From: Bacteroidota bacterium
GTDB taxonomy: Bacteria; Bacteroidota; Bacteroidia; Bacteroidales; FEN-979
Assembly (NCBI GenBank): GCA_026391835.1
Contig: JAPLDF010000076.1
Location: forward strand, 1-64,000
DNA length: 64,000 nt
Direction: 5' to 3'
In this document: positions 18,516 to 28,159 of the stretch, piece by piece
How positions within the stretch are numbered: position 1 is the first letter of the stretch
How the letters are laid out: every line of letters begins with the position of its first letter
Made by a program: the position numbers and the translations under genes
Notes under the pieces: generated by a model
The model's database searches: none
The model's input: the letters and a program-made list of their open reading frames with translations, nothing else
Told to the model about the DNA's origin: nothing

Positions 18516-20641
18516 TTGTTCCCGGGTTCAATACCCATGTTGTAAAACATAAACGACCATTTGTCGGTCTCACTTTCGATGACCTTTGAAAGGGAAGCGC
18601 CGGAAGCCCCGTGTCCCTGGTTGATTTCGATCCGGATCAGTACAGGATTGGTGCCTTTCTGGTTTTCCTGGAGTGTCGAAATAAACTTGAAGGAATGTGC
18701 AGGCACGACACGGTCGTCATGATCGGCTGTCATGACAAGTGTTGCGGGATATTCAACGTCTTTCCTGATGTTATGCAACGGGGAATATTTGTAAAGCACA
18801 GGAAAATACTTTGCGCTGTCGCTGGAACCATATTCAACCGACCAGCCCCATCCCACGGTAAATTTCTGGAAACGAAGCATATCCATAACGCCTACTTCAG
18901 GAATGGCAACCTTGAAAAGGTCGGGACGTTGCGTCATGACAGCGCCGACAAGCAGGCCGCCATTTGAGCCTCCGTTGATGGCCAGCTTATCTCTTGTGGT
19001 GTATTTCTGATCGATCAGGTATTCAGCCGCTGCAATAAAATCATCAAAACCATTCTGTTTGTTCAGGAGATTCCCTCCTTTGTGCCATTTCTCACCGTAT
19101 TCGCCGCCACCACGGATATTGGGCATGGCAAATATGCCGTCATTCTCATACAGGATGATCTTTGAATTCGAAAAATAGGGGGTTGAACTTACACCAAACC
19201 CGCCATAAGCATAAAGCAGCGTGGGATGTGAACCATCGGCCTTAATCCCTTTTTTATGAACCAGGAACATGGGGATTTTCGTCCCGTCCTTGCTGGTGTA
19301 AAATACCTGTTCTGTTTCGAAATCATCAACATTTGCCTTGGGAGTGGATTTCCTGAATACTACCGATTTGCCGGTTGCGATATCGTACCTGTAAATGCCT
19401 GGCGGGTAGGTAAACGAGGAGAAATCATAAAACGCATAGGTATCACTGTTGTACCCGCCGATCCCGGAAGCTGATCCAATCGCCGGCAGGGGTACTTCAT
19501 GTTCAAAAGTGCCATCAGTTTTGTACTGGTATGTTTTGGTACTGGCATCTTTCAGATAACTCACAAACAACTTTCCTCCCAGCGTTGAGGCGGATTCCAG
19601 TTTCTCGGGTTTTTCAGGGATGATCTCCTTCCACAACTTTTTGTCCGGGTTGTTGGGATCCACCTCGATCACCCGGTAGTTTCCCGCTCCATCATTGGTG
19701 TAGGCGAGCAATTTATCACCTACATTGTTGATAATATCGTAATTGTATTCGAACCCCTTGAAAAGCAGTTTAAAATCCTTCTGTCCGTTGGTGAGGTTCC
19801 GGTATATGATCTCAGCTCCGTCGGTACCTGGTGATTTGATGACAAACAGGTACTTCTCATCTTCGGTAACCTCCGGGTTATAATACATCTGGGGATGGGC
19901 CTTGTCTTCGAAAACAAGCTTGTCCTGTTCCTGTTTATCGCCCACCTTGTGGTAGTATATTTTCTGGAATTCGCTTTTTGCTGAAAGTTCGGTTCCCGGG
20001 GCCGGTTTATTATACCGGCTGTAATAAAAACCAGGTCCCTGCCACGCAGCACCGCCGAATTTTATCCAGTCAAGCTGGTCATCCATTTTCTTCTGGGTTG
20101 CGATCTCCATGATATACATGGTTTGCCAGTCGCTTCCTCCCTTGTTTACATGGTAGGTCAGGTACTTTTTATCATTTGAAACCTGGTCAAGGGCAACTGA
20201 AACTGACCCGTCATCCGACAATTTATTGGGATCGATCAAAACTTTGGCCTCACCCTCCGGCCCTTTCTGGATGTAGTAAACAGACTGGTTCTGCAATCCC
20301 TCCTGTTTCGTGAAAATGATATAATCGCCAACTTTGAATGCACCGAAGAACTTGTCATAGTTTAACAGTTCCTTGTAACGGTTTTTGATCGTTTCCCTGA
20401 ATGGGATTTTCGACAGGTAATTCTCGGTAAAGCCCTGTTCTGTTTTTACCCACTCTTTGGTTTCCGCAGATGTGTCATTTTCCAGCCAGCGATATGGATC
20501 TGCCACGACAGTGCCAAAATAGGTGTCGGATTGCGTACCCTTTTTTGTTGTTGGATAGCTCAGCCTTGTGTCTGGTGATTTGCATTGTGAAAACACCAGC
20601 AGCGTGGCTATGAAGATTGGAATCAGGTGTTTGTTGCGCAT
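18512..20641 (-). CDS. Prolyl oligopeptidase family serine peptidase (S9)
   Basis: 'DPYRWLENDTSAETKEWV', catalytic 'LAINGGSNGGLLVGAVMTQRPDLFKVAIPEVGVMDMLRF', 'HDDRVVPAHSFKF'. Confidence 0.95.
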   Translation of the reverse strand: MRNKHLIPIFIATLLVFSQCKSPDTRLSYPTTKKGTQSDTYFGTVVADPYRWLENDTSAETKEWVKTEQGFTENYLSKIPFRETIKNRYKELLNYDKFFGAFKVGDYIIFTKQEGLQNQSVYYIQKGPEGEAKVLIDPNKLSDDGSVSVALDQVSNDKKYLTYHVNKGGSDWQTMYIMEIATQKKMDDQLDWIKFGGAAWQGPGFYYSRYNKPAPGTELSAKSEFQKIYYHKVGDKQEQDKLVFEDKAHPQMYYNPEVTEDEKYLFVIKSPGTDGAEIIYRNLTNGQKDFKLLFKGFEYNYDIINNVGDKLLAYTNDGAGNYRVIEVDPNNPDKKLWKEIIPEKPEKLESASTLGGKLFVSYLKDASTKTYQYKTDGTFEHEVPLPAIGSASGIGGYNSDTYAFYDFSSFTYPPGIYRYDIATGKSVVFRKSTPKANVDDFETEQVFYTSKDGTKIPMFLVHKKGIKADGSHPTLLYAYGGFGVSSTPYFSNSKIILYENDGIFAMPNIRGGGEYGEKWHKGGNLLNKQNGFDDFIAAAEYLIDQKYTTRDKLAINGGSNGGLLVGAVMTQRPDLFKVAIPEVGVMDMLRFQKFTVGWGWSVEYGSSDSAKYFPVLYKYSPLHNIRKDVEYPATLVMTADHDDRVVPAHSFKFISTLQENQKGTNPVLIRIEINQGHGASGASLSKVIESETDKWSFMFYNMGIEPGNK

Positions 20642-20674
20642 AATATGAAATGGTTAAGTGGTTATTAATATGAA

Positions 20675-21859
20675 TTATTTGATCACCGAAAAACGGTATA
20701 CTGTTGTTTCTGAAAATTTCACTCCTGGTTTCAAAACTGTATTTGGAAATGCCGGTTGGTTCGGGGAATCAGGAAAGTGCTGTGTCTCAAGGCAGAGGCC
20801 GTAATGCTTCCGGTATATTTTTCCCCCTTTTCCCCTGATGGTTCCATCCAGGAAATTCCCTGAATAGAACTGGATGCCGGGTTGTGTGGTCAGAATTTCC
20901 ACCTGGCGCCCGGTTCGCGGATCGTACAGCTGGGCGGCCATGGTTAGTTCGCCGGCTTTTTTCTTCAACACATAGTTGTGGTCATAACCGCCTTTCACCT
21001 TTGAAATGCGCTCTCCAACCGCAACGGTATTGTTAAAATCCATGGCAGTTCCCCGAACGGCAGGCAACGCACCTGTCGGGATCAGTTCACTGTTGACCTC
21101 GGTGTACTGGTCGGCGTAAAGTGTGAGAATATGTCCGAGGATGCTGGTGTCGGCCTCACTAAGGTTGAAATAGGTGTGGTTGCAGAGGTTTACCGGGCTG
21201 GGTTTATCTGTTTCAGCCTCAATCAGTATGGTCAGTTCATTGTGGTCATCCAGGGAGTAATGTACAACAATTTTAAGGTTCCCGGGATAACCCTCTTCAC
21301 CGTCCTTACTCAGGTAGGTCAGCTCCAGCATGGCTTTGGTGGAGTCTTTTATCTCCCTGGAATCCCAAACAACCTTGTCAAACCCTTTCAATCCCCCGTG
21401 CAGGCTGTTGTTCCCGTTGTTAACGGCCAGTTTGTAAATCTTCCCGTTCAACGTGAATTTTCCTTTTGCGATCCGGTTTGCGTAACGGCCGACGATCGCC
21501 CCAAAATATGGACTGTTGGCAACATATTGGCTCAGCGTGTCATAACCCAGGACAATGTCGCCCGTGTGGTCGTTTTTATCAGGCGTCTCGATGGAGGTTA
21601 TAATTCCTCCGTAGTTGCTGATCTTGACTTTTATCCCGTTGTTGTTGGTAAGGGTATAAAGGAAAACTTCCTTCTGATCTGCACTCCCAAACTTCTCTTT
21701 CATGATTTGCATTGTTGTGTGTGTGGCTTTGGCTGAACCAATCTCAACCTTCAGGGTGGAATCGAGGTCGGCAACATCCCCGGATGAGTTATTTTCATTG
21801 CACGAAACACATGCAAGGATCAGCAATACCGGGAACATTAACCCGAAGATGGTTTTCAT
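20675..21859 (-). CDS. galM: Aldose 1-epimerase (galactose mutarotase), predicted lipoprotein; start 21859 rather than ORF start 22195
   Basis: Lipobox 'LLILACVSCNEN'; 'GAIVGRYANRIAKGKF', 'NNGNNSLHGGLKGFDKVVWD', 'NLCNHTYFNL'. Confidence 0.93.
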   Translation of the reverse strand: MKTIFGLMFPVLLILACVSCNENNSSGDVADLDSTLKVEIGSAKATHTTMQIMKEKFGSADQKEVFLYTLTNNNGIKVKISNYGGIITSIETPDKNDHTGDIVLGYDTLSQYVANSPYFGAIVGRYANRIAKGKFTLNGKIYKLAVNNGNNSLHGGLKGFDKVVWDSREIKDSTKAMLELTYLSKDGEEGYPGNLKIVVHYSLDDHNELTILIEAETDKPSPVNLCNHTYFNLSEADTSILGHILTLYADQYTEVNSELIPTGALPAVRGTAMDFNNTVAVGERISKVKGGYDHNYVLKKKAGELTMAAQLYDPRTGRQVEILTTQPGIQFYSGNFLDGTIRGKGGKIYRKHYGLCLETQHFPDSPNQPAFPNTVLKPGVKFSETTVYRFSVIK

Positions 21860-21940
21860 GGATGGATATTTTATAATGACAAACCTATGAAAATAATGGC
21901 ATACAAACAACATTCTTTCTACTTTTGGCCTTTTTAAAAT

Positions 21941-21975
21941 CGTAAATCGTAATTCGTAAATCGTAAATCGTAAAT
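21941..21975. repeat. Degenerate heptamer array, 5 units CGTAAAT/CGTAATT
   Basis: cgtaaat cgtaatt cgtaaat cgtaaat cgtaaat just upstream of the SDR start. Confidence 0.75.
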
Positions 21976-21983
21976 CCTTTAAC

Positions 21984-22844
21984 TTGTCCCTATCCCACAA
22001 AATCATCCTCATCACCGGCGCCTCTTCCGGAATCGGCGCAGCCACGGCGCTTGCACTTGATGCCGCAGGGGCCACGGTTGCCATTGCCGCGCGCCGGAAA
22101 GAGAAACTTGACGACCTGGCTGCCCGCATGAACAATCCATTGGTCATTGCAGTTGATCTGTGCGATGAACCGTCGGCCCGTGAAATGGTTCGCAAGGTGA
22201 TAAACCGTTATGGCAGGATCGATGTACTAATAAACAATGCGGCCAGCATCATAGTTGCCAAAAGCGATGCGGTAAAACCGGCGGATCTGCTCAGTGCATT
22301 CACCACGAACCTGGTGGTTCCTGTAGTTTCAACGCAGGAGGCTGTTTGTTTTATGCGCATGCAGGGTGGGGGACATATCGTAAATATCGGTTCCCCCGGG
22401 TTTATGATGGGTATCCCGTTTTACGCACCCTATGTGTGTTCAAAAGCTGCATTTTCGGCATGGACCCGGACCATCCAGGCAGAATGGGCCGGCACGGAGA
22501 TATTCGTCAGTGAATATTTCCCTGGCTATATCAAAACCGATTCACTGCCCGATTCCAGGCTTGGTTCAATAGACCAGGATTTCCTGATGGCGGAGCGGCA
22601 AAATTTTATTGCGGCACTGTTTACGAAGCCAAAAACTCCGGAAGATGTTGCCCTGGATATTGTAAAACTCGTCAATCGTCCCAGGACACTCGTTTATTCA
22701 GATATCAGTGTGAAAATCGGCGCATTTATCTCCAATATTCCGGGGTTCCGTCTGAATATCGCCCGCCAGCTGGCTAAAAATGCCAGGAACAAAAAGAATC
22801 TTTCAGTTTTTACCGACTTAACACGTGGCGAAATAACGAAATAG
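21984..22844 (+). CDS. SDR-family oxidoreductase (probable TTG start)
   Basis: 'IILITGASSGIGAATALALDAAGATVAIAARR', 'VLINNAAS', 'YAPYVCSKAAFSAW'. Confidence 0.88.
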   Translation: MSLSHKIILITGASSGIGAATALALDAAGATVAIAARRKEKLDDLAARMNNPLVIAVDLCDEPSAREMVRKVINRYGRIDVLINNAASIIVAKSDAVKPADLLSAFTTNLVVPVVSTQEAVCFMRMQGGGHIVNIGSPGFMMGIPFYAPYVCSKAAFSAWTRTIQAEWAGTEIFVSEYFPGYIKTDSLPDSRLGSIDQDFLMAERQNFIAALFTKPKTPEDVALDIVKLVNRPRTLVYSDISVKIGAFISNIPGFRLNIARQLAKNARNKKNLSVFTDLTRGEITK

Positions 22845-22916
22845 TTAACTGGCGACATTGTCGGTTGCCTGAAATACCCGAAATAATTACATTTATAAAT
22901 TTTCAAATACTAAATC

Positions 22917-23426
22917 ATGAGACAAAACATCCCGCTCAAAGAACGTAAAACAGACTACATATATCTTGCTTTTTTCTTCCTGAATTTATTTTACATAACA
23001 TACATAGTTGACCTTGAGCAGCTTGTAATAAAAAACCCCGATGATTTTCAGTACCCGTTGTGGCCGTTCCCGTTTCTCGTCGACATGGTACACTGGTGGG
23101 GTAAAAGTTTCGACCCGCTGCAATGGGCGAGGCCAACCTGGTGGAAAGCAACCATCTGGCTTGATGCCGTATTTTTCGGCCCTTATTATGTTTTTGCCAT
23201 TTATGCGTTTATAAAGGGGAAAGACTGGATCAGGATACCCACCATCATCTACTCTTCAATACTCTTTACAAACGTATTCATTATCATGAGTGAAGAGTAC
23301 TGGGGGCCGCATGCCACCTTCGCACCGGTCGTCGTTACCCTCGCCAACGCCCCCTGGTTTTTATTCCCTATATTCCTTGTCTGGAAAATGTGGAAGCACG
23401 AGCACCCCTTCACCCGCCTGAAATAG
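22917..23426 (+). CDS. EXPERA-domain (TMEM97/emopamil-binding-like) membrane protein
   Basis: Four hydrophobic segments; 'FFLNLFYITYIVDLEQLV', 'FDPLQWARPTWWKATIWLDAVFFGPYYVFAIYAFIKGKDWIRIPTIIYS' matches the remembered TMEM97 pattern. Confidence 0.75.
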   Translation: MRQNIPLKERKTDYIYLAFFFLNLFYITYIVDLEQLVIKNPDDFQYPLWPFPFLVDMVHWWGKSFDPLQWARPTWWKATIWLDAVFFGPYYVFAIYAFIKGKDWIRIPTIIYSSILFTNVFIIMSEEYWGPHATFAPVVVTLANAPWFLFPIFLVWKMWKHEHPFTRLK

Positions 23427-23471
23427 AAAACTGTATTATCCTTTTTCATACTCAGAAGGGAAGACGATTCT

Positions 23472-23543
23472 CCCTTCTCCTCCAGGAGAAGGGTCAGGGG
23501 ATGAGGTGCATTAAGCCTTTACAGGGGATGAGGTGCATTAATT
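23472..23543. repeat. GC-rich hairpin element copy B with second partial tail copy
   Basis: CCCTTCTCCT CC AGGAGAAGGG TCAGGGGATGAGGTGCATTA ... AGGGGATGAGGTGCATTAATT. Confidence 0.8.
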
Positions 23544-23550
23544 CCTGAGC

Positions 23551-24786
23551 CTACTTCTCCAAATCCAGGTTCATCCTGGCAACCAGTTTCCTGAACCTCT
23601 CCATATCCGTCGCATCAACAGGTTTTGCCGGGGGCGATTCGAGTTTCAGGGGATCAACAGGCGAGCCATTGTGATACACGCGGAAATCAAGGTGAGGCCC
23701 GGTAGCCAGCCCGCTGCTGCCCACATAACCAATCACTTCGCCCTGCGAAACATTGCTGCCTGCCTTCAGCCCTTTTGCATAGCCCGAAAGATGCGCGTAG
23801 GTGGTCGTATAGACCGAGTTGTGGCGGATGCTGATAAAACGGCCATATCCCCCGTGAAACCCGAGTTCATTCACGTGACCGCTGCCAAGCGCCACAACAG
23901 GAGTGCCTTTTGGCGCCGAATAATCCACCCCGAAATGAGGCCTGACAATACGCAGGATGGGATGCATCCTAGCACGTGAAAATCGCGAACTGATGCGCGA
24001 AAATTTAAGCGGGGCCTTCAGAAAGGAGCGCTGCAGGCTTTGCCCGTTTTCATCAAAATATTCGCCTTTCCCTTGTTGTTCAAAATGATATGCATAAAAA
24101 TCCTTGCCGTTGCTGTGGAATTGTGAAGCCAGGATGCGATCGATGCCGACCATCTTATTATCCACAAAGACTTCTTCGTAGATCACCTTGAAATGATCCC
24201 CCTTCTGCAGGCCGTAAAAATCGACCGTCCAGGCATAAACATCCGACAGCGCAAGTCCGAGGTTGACATCGAGTTTGTTCTCCACAAAACAATTCCAGAG
24301 GGAACTGGTAATGATGCCGGTGGATGTCTTAACCAGCCGGGTAACTTTTTTCTTTTCCCGGTACACCTTCAGGGAATCCCTGAAGTCGTAAACAACGAAG
24401 TCGATCGGGTTTATCTCATAAATGAAATACAAGGTTGTCCTGGATGAATCCTTTGAAAAGATCCTGGCAAACCTGTTGCCGGCTTTGATCTTCCTGACAT
24501 CAAAAACATCACCCGCATCCCTGGCAATCCGATCGATCATGCCATCTGATATATAAGGAGAGAGTAATGCAGAGAGGTTCTGGTTATTCGCTACAAACCC
24601 ATGGACGATATCCAGGCTGTCGAGCCTGATGCCGTAAGCCACGGGAGGTGGGGCATGGGGGGCAGGGGCAACAGGTTTAACGATTACTTCACGCTGGTAA
24701 TAGAGCAGCACGCCAATAATTACAACAATGATGAGAACAACAAAGAGGGCAATGCCTGAGTATGTTCTTAATGAAATTTTCTGCAT
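23551..24786 (-). CDS. M23-family metallopeptidase (murein endopeptidase-like)
   Basis: 'HFGVDYSAPKGTPVVALGSGHVNELGFHGGYGRFISIRHNSVYTTTYAHLSGYAKGLKAGSNVSQGEVIGYVGSSGLATGPHLDFRVYHNG'. Confidence 0.93.
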   Translation of the reverse strand: MQKISLRTYSGIALFVVLIIVVIIGVLLYYQREVIVKPVAPAPHAPPPVAYGIRLDSLDIVHGFVANNQNLSALLSPYISDGMIDRIARDAGDVFDVRKIKAGNRFARIFSKDSSRTTLYFIYEINPIDFVVYDFRDSLKVYREKKKVTRLVKTSTGIITSSLWNCFVENKLDVNLGLALSDVYAWTVDFYGLQKGDHFKVIYEEVFVDNKMVGIDRILASQFHSNGKDFYAYHFEQQGKGEYFDENGQSLQRSFLKAPLKFSRISSRFSRARMHPILRIVRPHFGVDYSAPKGTPVVALGSGHVNELGFHGGYGRFISIRHNSVYTTTYAHLSGYAKGLKAGSNVSQGEVIGYVGSSGLATGPHLDFRVYHNGSPVDPLKLESPPAKPVDATDMERFRKLVARMNLDLEK

Positions 24787-24827
24787 GGTCCTGGTTTGTT
24801 TGTGGCTATATACCGGCCACTGAATGA

Positions 24828-25985
24828 TTAATCAAACGTCAGCCTTATCTGTACGATCTCGGGCCTGTTTCCGAGTCTCACCGGGGGCCCCCAGGTTCCA
24901 AAGCCGGTTGAAACATAAAAATTTGTGTTTCCGGTCAGTTTGTAACCGTGGCTGATTTCATACATGGCTGTTGTTATATAGTTGAATGGCCATAACTGCC
25001 CGTGATGGGTGTGGCCCGAAAGCTGAAGGTCAACTCCCTGCTTCACGGCCTGTTCAAGATGAAATGGCTGATGGTCCATCAGGATCACCGGGTACGACAA
25101 GTCAACCTGGTGCATGAGTTCAGCCAGTTCTTTGCGTGGTTTTCCGGTAAACCGGGATTTGTCGCGGTCGTCTCTCCCCACAAGGTAAAATCGCTGGTCA
25201 ATGAGGATTGCCGTATCCCTCAATACATTCACACCGTGCTCCCTGAGGTATTTCACGGCCGCCTCAGCCCCGCCGATATATTCGTGATTCCCGGTGATGG
25301 CGTAAACGCCCAGTTTTGCTTTGATCATGCCAAGGTTTGCCCCGAGGTCATTCTTGATCACCGGGGCAAGGTCTTCATCAACCACGTCACCTGCAAAAAG
25401 AACAATGTCAGGATGCAGCCCGTTGATGGTGGCAACAAGCCTGTTCGCCTTTCGCTTGGCGATGATTGTACCCAGGTGTATGTCAGAAGCCATCACGATG
25501 TTCAGCGTTTTTTCTCCCGCTGCTTTCTTTTTAACATGCAGGTCAAGTTTTGTGATCCGCGGGATCCGTGCATTGATGAAACCGCCTGCAACAACGAGTG
25601 CAACCAGCAGAAGCGAACCAAACAAAACAACCAGTTTGGTCTTCTGGTAATCAACATAAAAAAGTTGCGGAAAAATATGGAAAAAATGGTTGATCACCCT
25701 TGCAAAATCAACGAACACGGCTATGAGGATAAAATAGAGCATAAAGGCCAGCCAGAAGGAACCGATCCAGGTGATGATCCCGGTGAAGCCGCACGGGTAG
25801 GTCCGTTCCAATATCCTTGCCAGGACAAATGTTGACGCAATGATCCAGAAGCTGGCAATATACCATGGCCTCCAGCACGAACCTGCCGGAATGGCCTGCA
25901 ACCCGCGGATAAAAATATAACTGTTAACGAGTCCGTAAATGACCAGGACAATGGAGAAAAAAATTAAAAAGGCGCTTGCTTTCAA
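24828..25985 (-). CDS. Membrane-anchored metallophosphoesterase
   Basis: N-terminal TM helices; 'IVMASDIHLGTI', 'VLFAGDVVDE', 'ITGNHEYIGG', 'LSGHTHHGQLWP'. Confidence 0.92.
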   Translation of the reverse strand: MKASAFLIFFSIVLVIYGLVNSYIFIRGLQAIPAGSCWRPWYIASFWIIASTFVLARILERTYPCGFTGIITWIGSFWLAFMLYFILIAVFVDFARVINHFFHIFPQLFYVDYQKTKLVVLFGSLLLVALVVAGGFINARIPRITKLDLHVKKKAAGEKTLNIVMASDIHLGTIIAKRKANRLVATINGLHPDIVLFAGDVVDEDLAPVIKNDLGANLGMIKAKLGVYAITGNHEYIGGAEAAVKYLREHGVNVLRDTAILIDQRFYLVGRDDRDKSRFTGKPRKELAELMHQVDLSYPVILMDHQPFHLEQAVKQGVDLQLSGHTHHGQLWPFNYITTAMYEISHGYKLTGNTNFYVSTGFGTWGPPVRLGNRPEIVQIRLTFD

Positions 25986-26082
25986 GGTTTTTTGAACTTT
26001 TAATGATATTCAGGCGCCAAAGTTACCGTTAATAAAAATATACTTCTAAATTTGTTTGTTGTTTAACCTGACCCTATAAAAA

Positions 26083-27816
26083 ATGACAGACACAGGATTT
26101 GTTCTTAGCTTGATCGACTACACCATCATGATCGTCTATTTCGTCTTTGTGCTGGGCATCGGGTGGGCGCTCAAGCGGTACATGAAAGATGCCAACGCTT
26201 TCCTTGAAGCAGGACGCTCTATGCCGGCATGGGTAGCAGGACTTGCCTTTATCTCAACGAACCTTGGTGCACTTGAAGTGATGGGGATGACCGGGTCGGG
26301 AGCCAAATACGGAATGCTTACGACCCACTTTTACTGGATTGGCGCAATCCCGGCCATGGTTTTCCTTGCTTTGTTCATGATGCCATTCTATTACGGATCA
26401 AAAGCCCGGTCGGTTCCGGAGTACCTGAAGTTAAGGTTTGATGAAAAGACGCGCGGACTGAATGCCATCCTTTTTGCAGTGATGACGATCCTCGCATCGG
26501 GTATTTCCATGTATGCCCTTGCAATCCTGATGGAAAAGGTACTGGGGTGGAATTTCCATCTCAGCCTCGTACTCTCAGCCGCTATCGTTCTCGGATACAC
26601 TTACCTGGGGGGGCTTTCCTCCGCTATTTACAATGAGGTCCTGCAGTTTTTCATCATCGTCATCGGACTTTTGCCGATTGTCATTCTGAGTTTGCAGGAC
26701 CTGGGCGGCTGGTCGGGGCTGAAGGAGCAGCTGGCACCAATTGTAACCGCCAAAGGATTTGCGGCAGATACCTGGACAACCACCTGGAAATATACCGGGT
26801 CGGCCACCACGAACCCGCTGGGTGTCGAATGGTATGGCATTGCTGCAGGACTGGGATTTGTTCTTTCTTTTGGATACTGGTGTACCAATTTTCTCATTGT
26901 CCAGCGTGCCATGTCGGCCGAATCGCCCACGGCAGCCCGGAATACCCCCCTCATCGGGGCATTGCCCAAAATGTTCATCCCGTTCCTGATCATCGTTCCG
27001 GGAATTGCCGCCCTTGTTTTGCTGAACAAGCAGGGATCGGGTTTTACGCTGCCTGAGATTTCACCCGGGCATTACAACTACGATTACACGATCATCGCCC
27101 TGCTGAAGCAATACCTGCCTGCCGGCGTGCTGGGGTTGGGCATTACCGCGCTCCTGGCTTCATTCATGTCGGGGATGGCCGGAAATGTTTCTGCATTCAA
27201 CACTGTCTGGACCTATGATATTTACCAGAGCTATATCCGGCCCGTTACTGCCGACAAGGCAGCCGATGACAAACATTACCTGTTTGTGGGCCGTATGGCT
27301 ACCATCTTCGGTGTAATCGTCAGCATCGCTGCGGCATACCTGGCAAGTCTGTTCGGGAATATCATGGACTTCCTCCAAACCATTTTTTCCATGATCAATG
27401 CCCCGTTGTTTGCCGTAATTTTCCTCGGGATGTTCTGGAAACGGACCACCGGCCATGCCGCTTTTACAGGTCTGCTGTCCGGCTTTTTTATCGCACTGCT
27501 GCACCATGGGCTTACCGTTCCCGAAGGCGCTGCAACCCTCGTGAAAGGAGGATGGATATGCAACCTGCATACCTATCCCGTTGAAATGGCCCAGAACTTC
27601 TGGACCGCTATTTTTGCCTTTACCACCAGCGCTGTCATAACCGTTGGATTATCCCTGGCAACCAGGCAGAAAAAATCTGATGAAGAACTCAGGGGACTCG
27701 TATATTCCCTGACCCCAAGGCATGTTGAAACCAACATCCCCTGGTACCAGCGCTCTTCGACCCTGGCCATCCTTGTGCTGACGATAGCGACCATACTGAC
27801 AATATTGTTCTGGTAA
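26083..27816 (+). CDS. Sodium:solute symporter (SSS/SGLT-like)
   Basis: Many TM helices; 'LEAGRSMPAWVAGLAFISTNLGALEVMGMTGSGAKYG', 'GLSSAIYNEVLQFFIIVIGLLP'; TAAATTTG box upstream at 26047. Confidence 0.92.
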   Translation: MTDTGFVLSLIDYTIMIVYFVFVLGIGWALKRYMKDANAFLEAGRSMPAWVAGLAFISTNLGALEVMGMTGSGAKYGMLTTHFYWIGAIPAMVFLALFMMPFYYGSKARSVPEYLKLRFDEKTRGLNAILFAVMTILASGISMYALAILMEKVLGWNFHLSLVLSAAIVLGYTYLGGLSSAIYNEVLQFFIIVIGLLPIVILSLQDLGGWSGLKEQLAPIVTAKGFAADTWTTTWKYTGSATTNPLGVEWYGIAAGLGFVLSFGYWCTNFLIVQRAMSAESPTAARNTPLIGALPKMFIPFLIIVPGIAALVLLNKQGSGFTLPEISPGHYNYDYTIIALLKQYLPAGVLGLGITALLASFMSGMAGNVSAFNTVWTYDIYQSYIRPVTADKAADDKHYLFVGRMATIFGVIVSIAAAYLASLFGNIMDFLQTIFSMINAPLFAVIFLGMFWKRTTGHAAFTGLLSGFFIALLHHGLTVPEGAATLVKGGWICNLHTYPVEMAQNFWTAIFAFTTSAVITVGLSLATRQKKSDEELRGLVYSLTPRHVETNIPWYQRSSTLAILVLTIATILTILFW

Positions 27817-27864
27817 GCAGATATCGATTAAAAATTAAAAATTACAGGCAATGCCAACTATCTT

Positions 27865-27910
27865 CAGTCCGCCCGTCCGCCCGTCCGCCTGTCCGCCTGT
27901 CCGCCTGTCC
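27865..27910. repeat. Degenerate octamer tandem array CYGTCCGC, about 6 units
   Basis: cagtccgc ccgtccgc ccgtccgc ctgtccgc ctgtccgc ctgtcc. Confidence 0.75.
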
Positions 27911-27945
27911 AAACCATTAATTAACCAGCAAATCCAACCAACTCT

Positions 27946-28158
27946 ATGGGTATAGATATCAAATTTCCGATCGGCCTCATGTTCACCATCCTTGGCTTCC
28001 TTCTCACGGTATTCGGGGTCATTACAGGGGGCGATGAGGCCTTGTACCGCCGGTCGCTGGGCATCAACATCAACCTTTGGTCGGGATGCGGGATGCTGGC
28101 TTTTGGTCTCATCATGCTCTTCCTGGCCTGGAAAAGCTGGAAAGCAAAAACTTCGTGA
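27946..28158 (+). CDS. Small two-TM membrane protein
   Basis: 70 aa, two hydrophobic helices; stop one base before the next gene's ATG. Confidence 0.6.
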   Translation: MGIDIKFPIGLMFTILGFLLTVFGVITGGDEALYRRSLGININLWSGCGMLAFGLIMLFLAWKSWKAKTS

Positions 28159-28159
28159 T

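Noticed and set aside
21131-21736. 201-aa plus-strand ORF opposite galM
   Set aside because: Antisense of galactose mutarotase; no independent support.
21860-22195. N-terminal 112 aa of the long galM ORF
   Set aside because: Translation of the heptamer array and SDR antisense; lipoprotein signal begins at 21859.
25002-25835. 277-aa plus-strand ORF opposite the metallophosphoesterase
   Set aside because: Antisense to a well-supported CDS; composition typical of a shadow frame.
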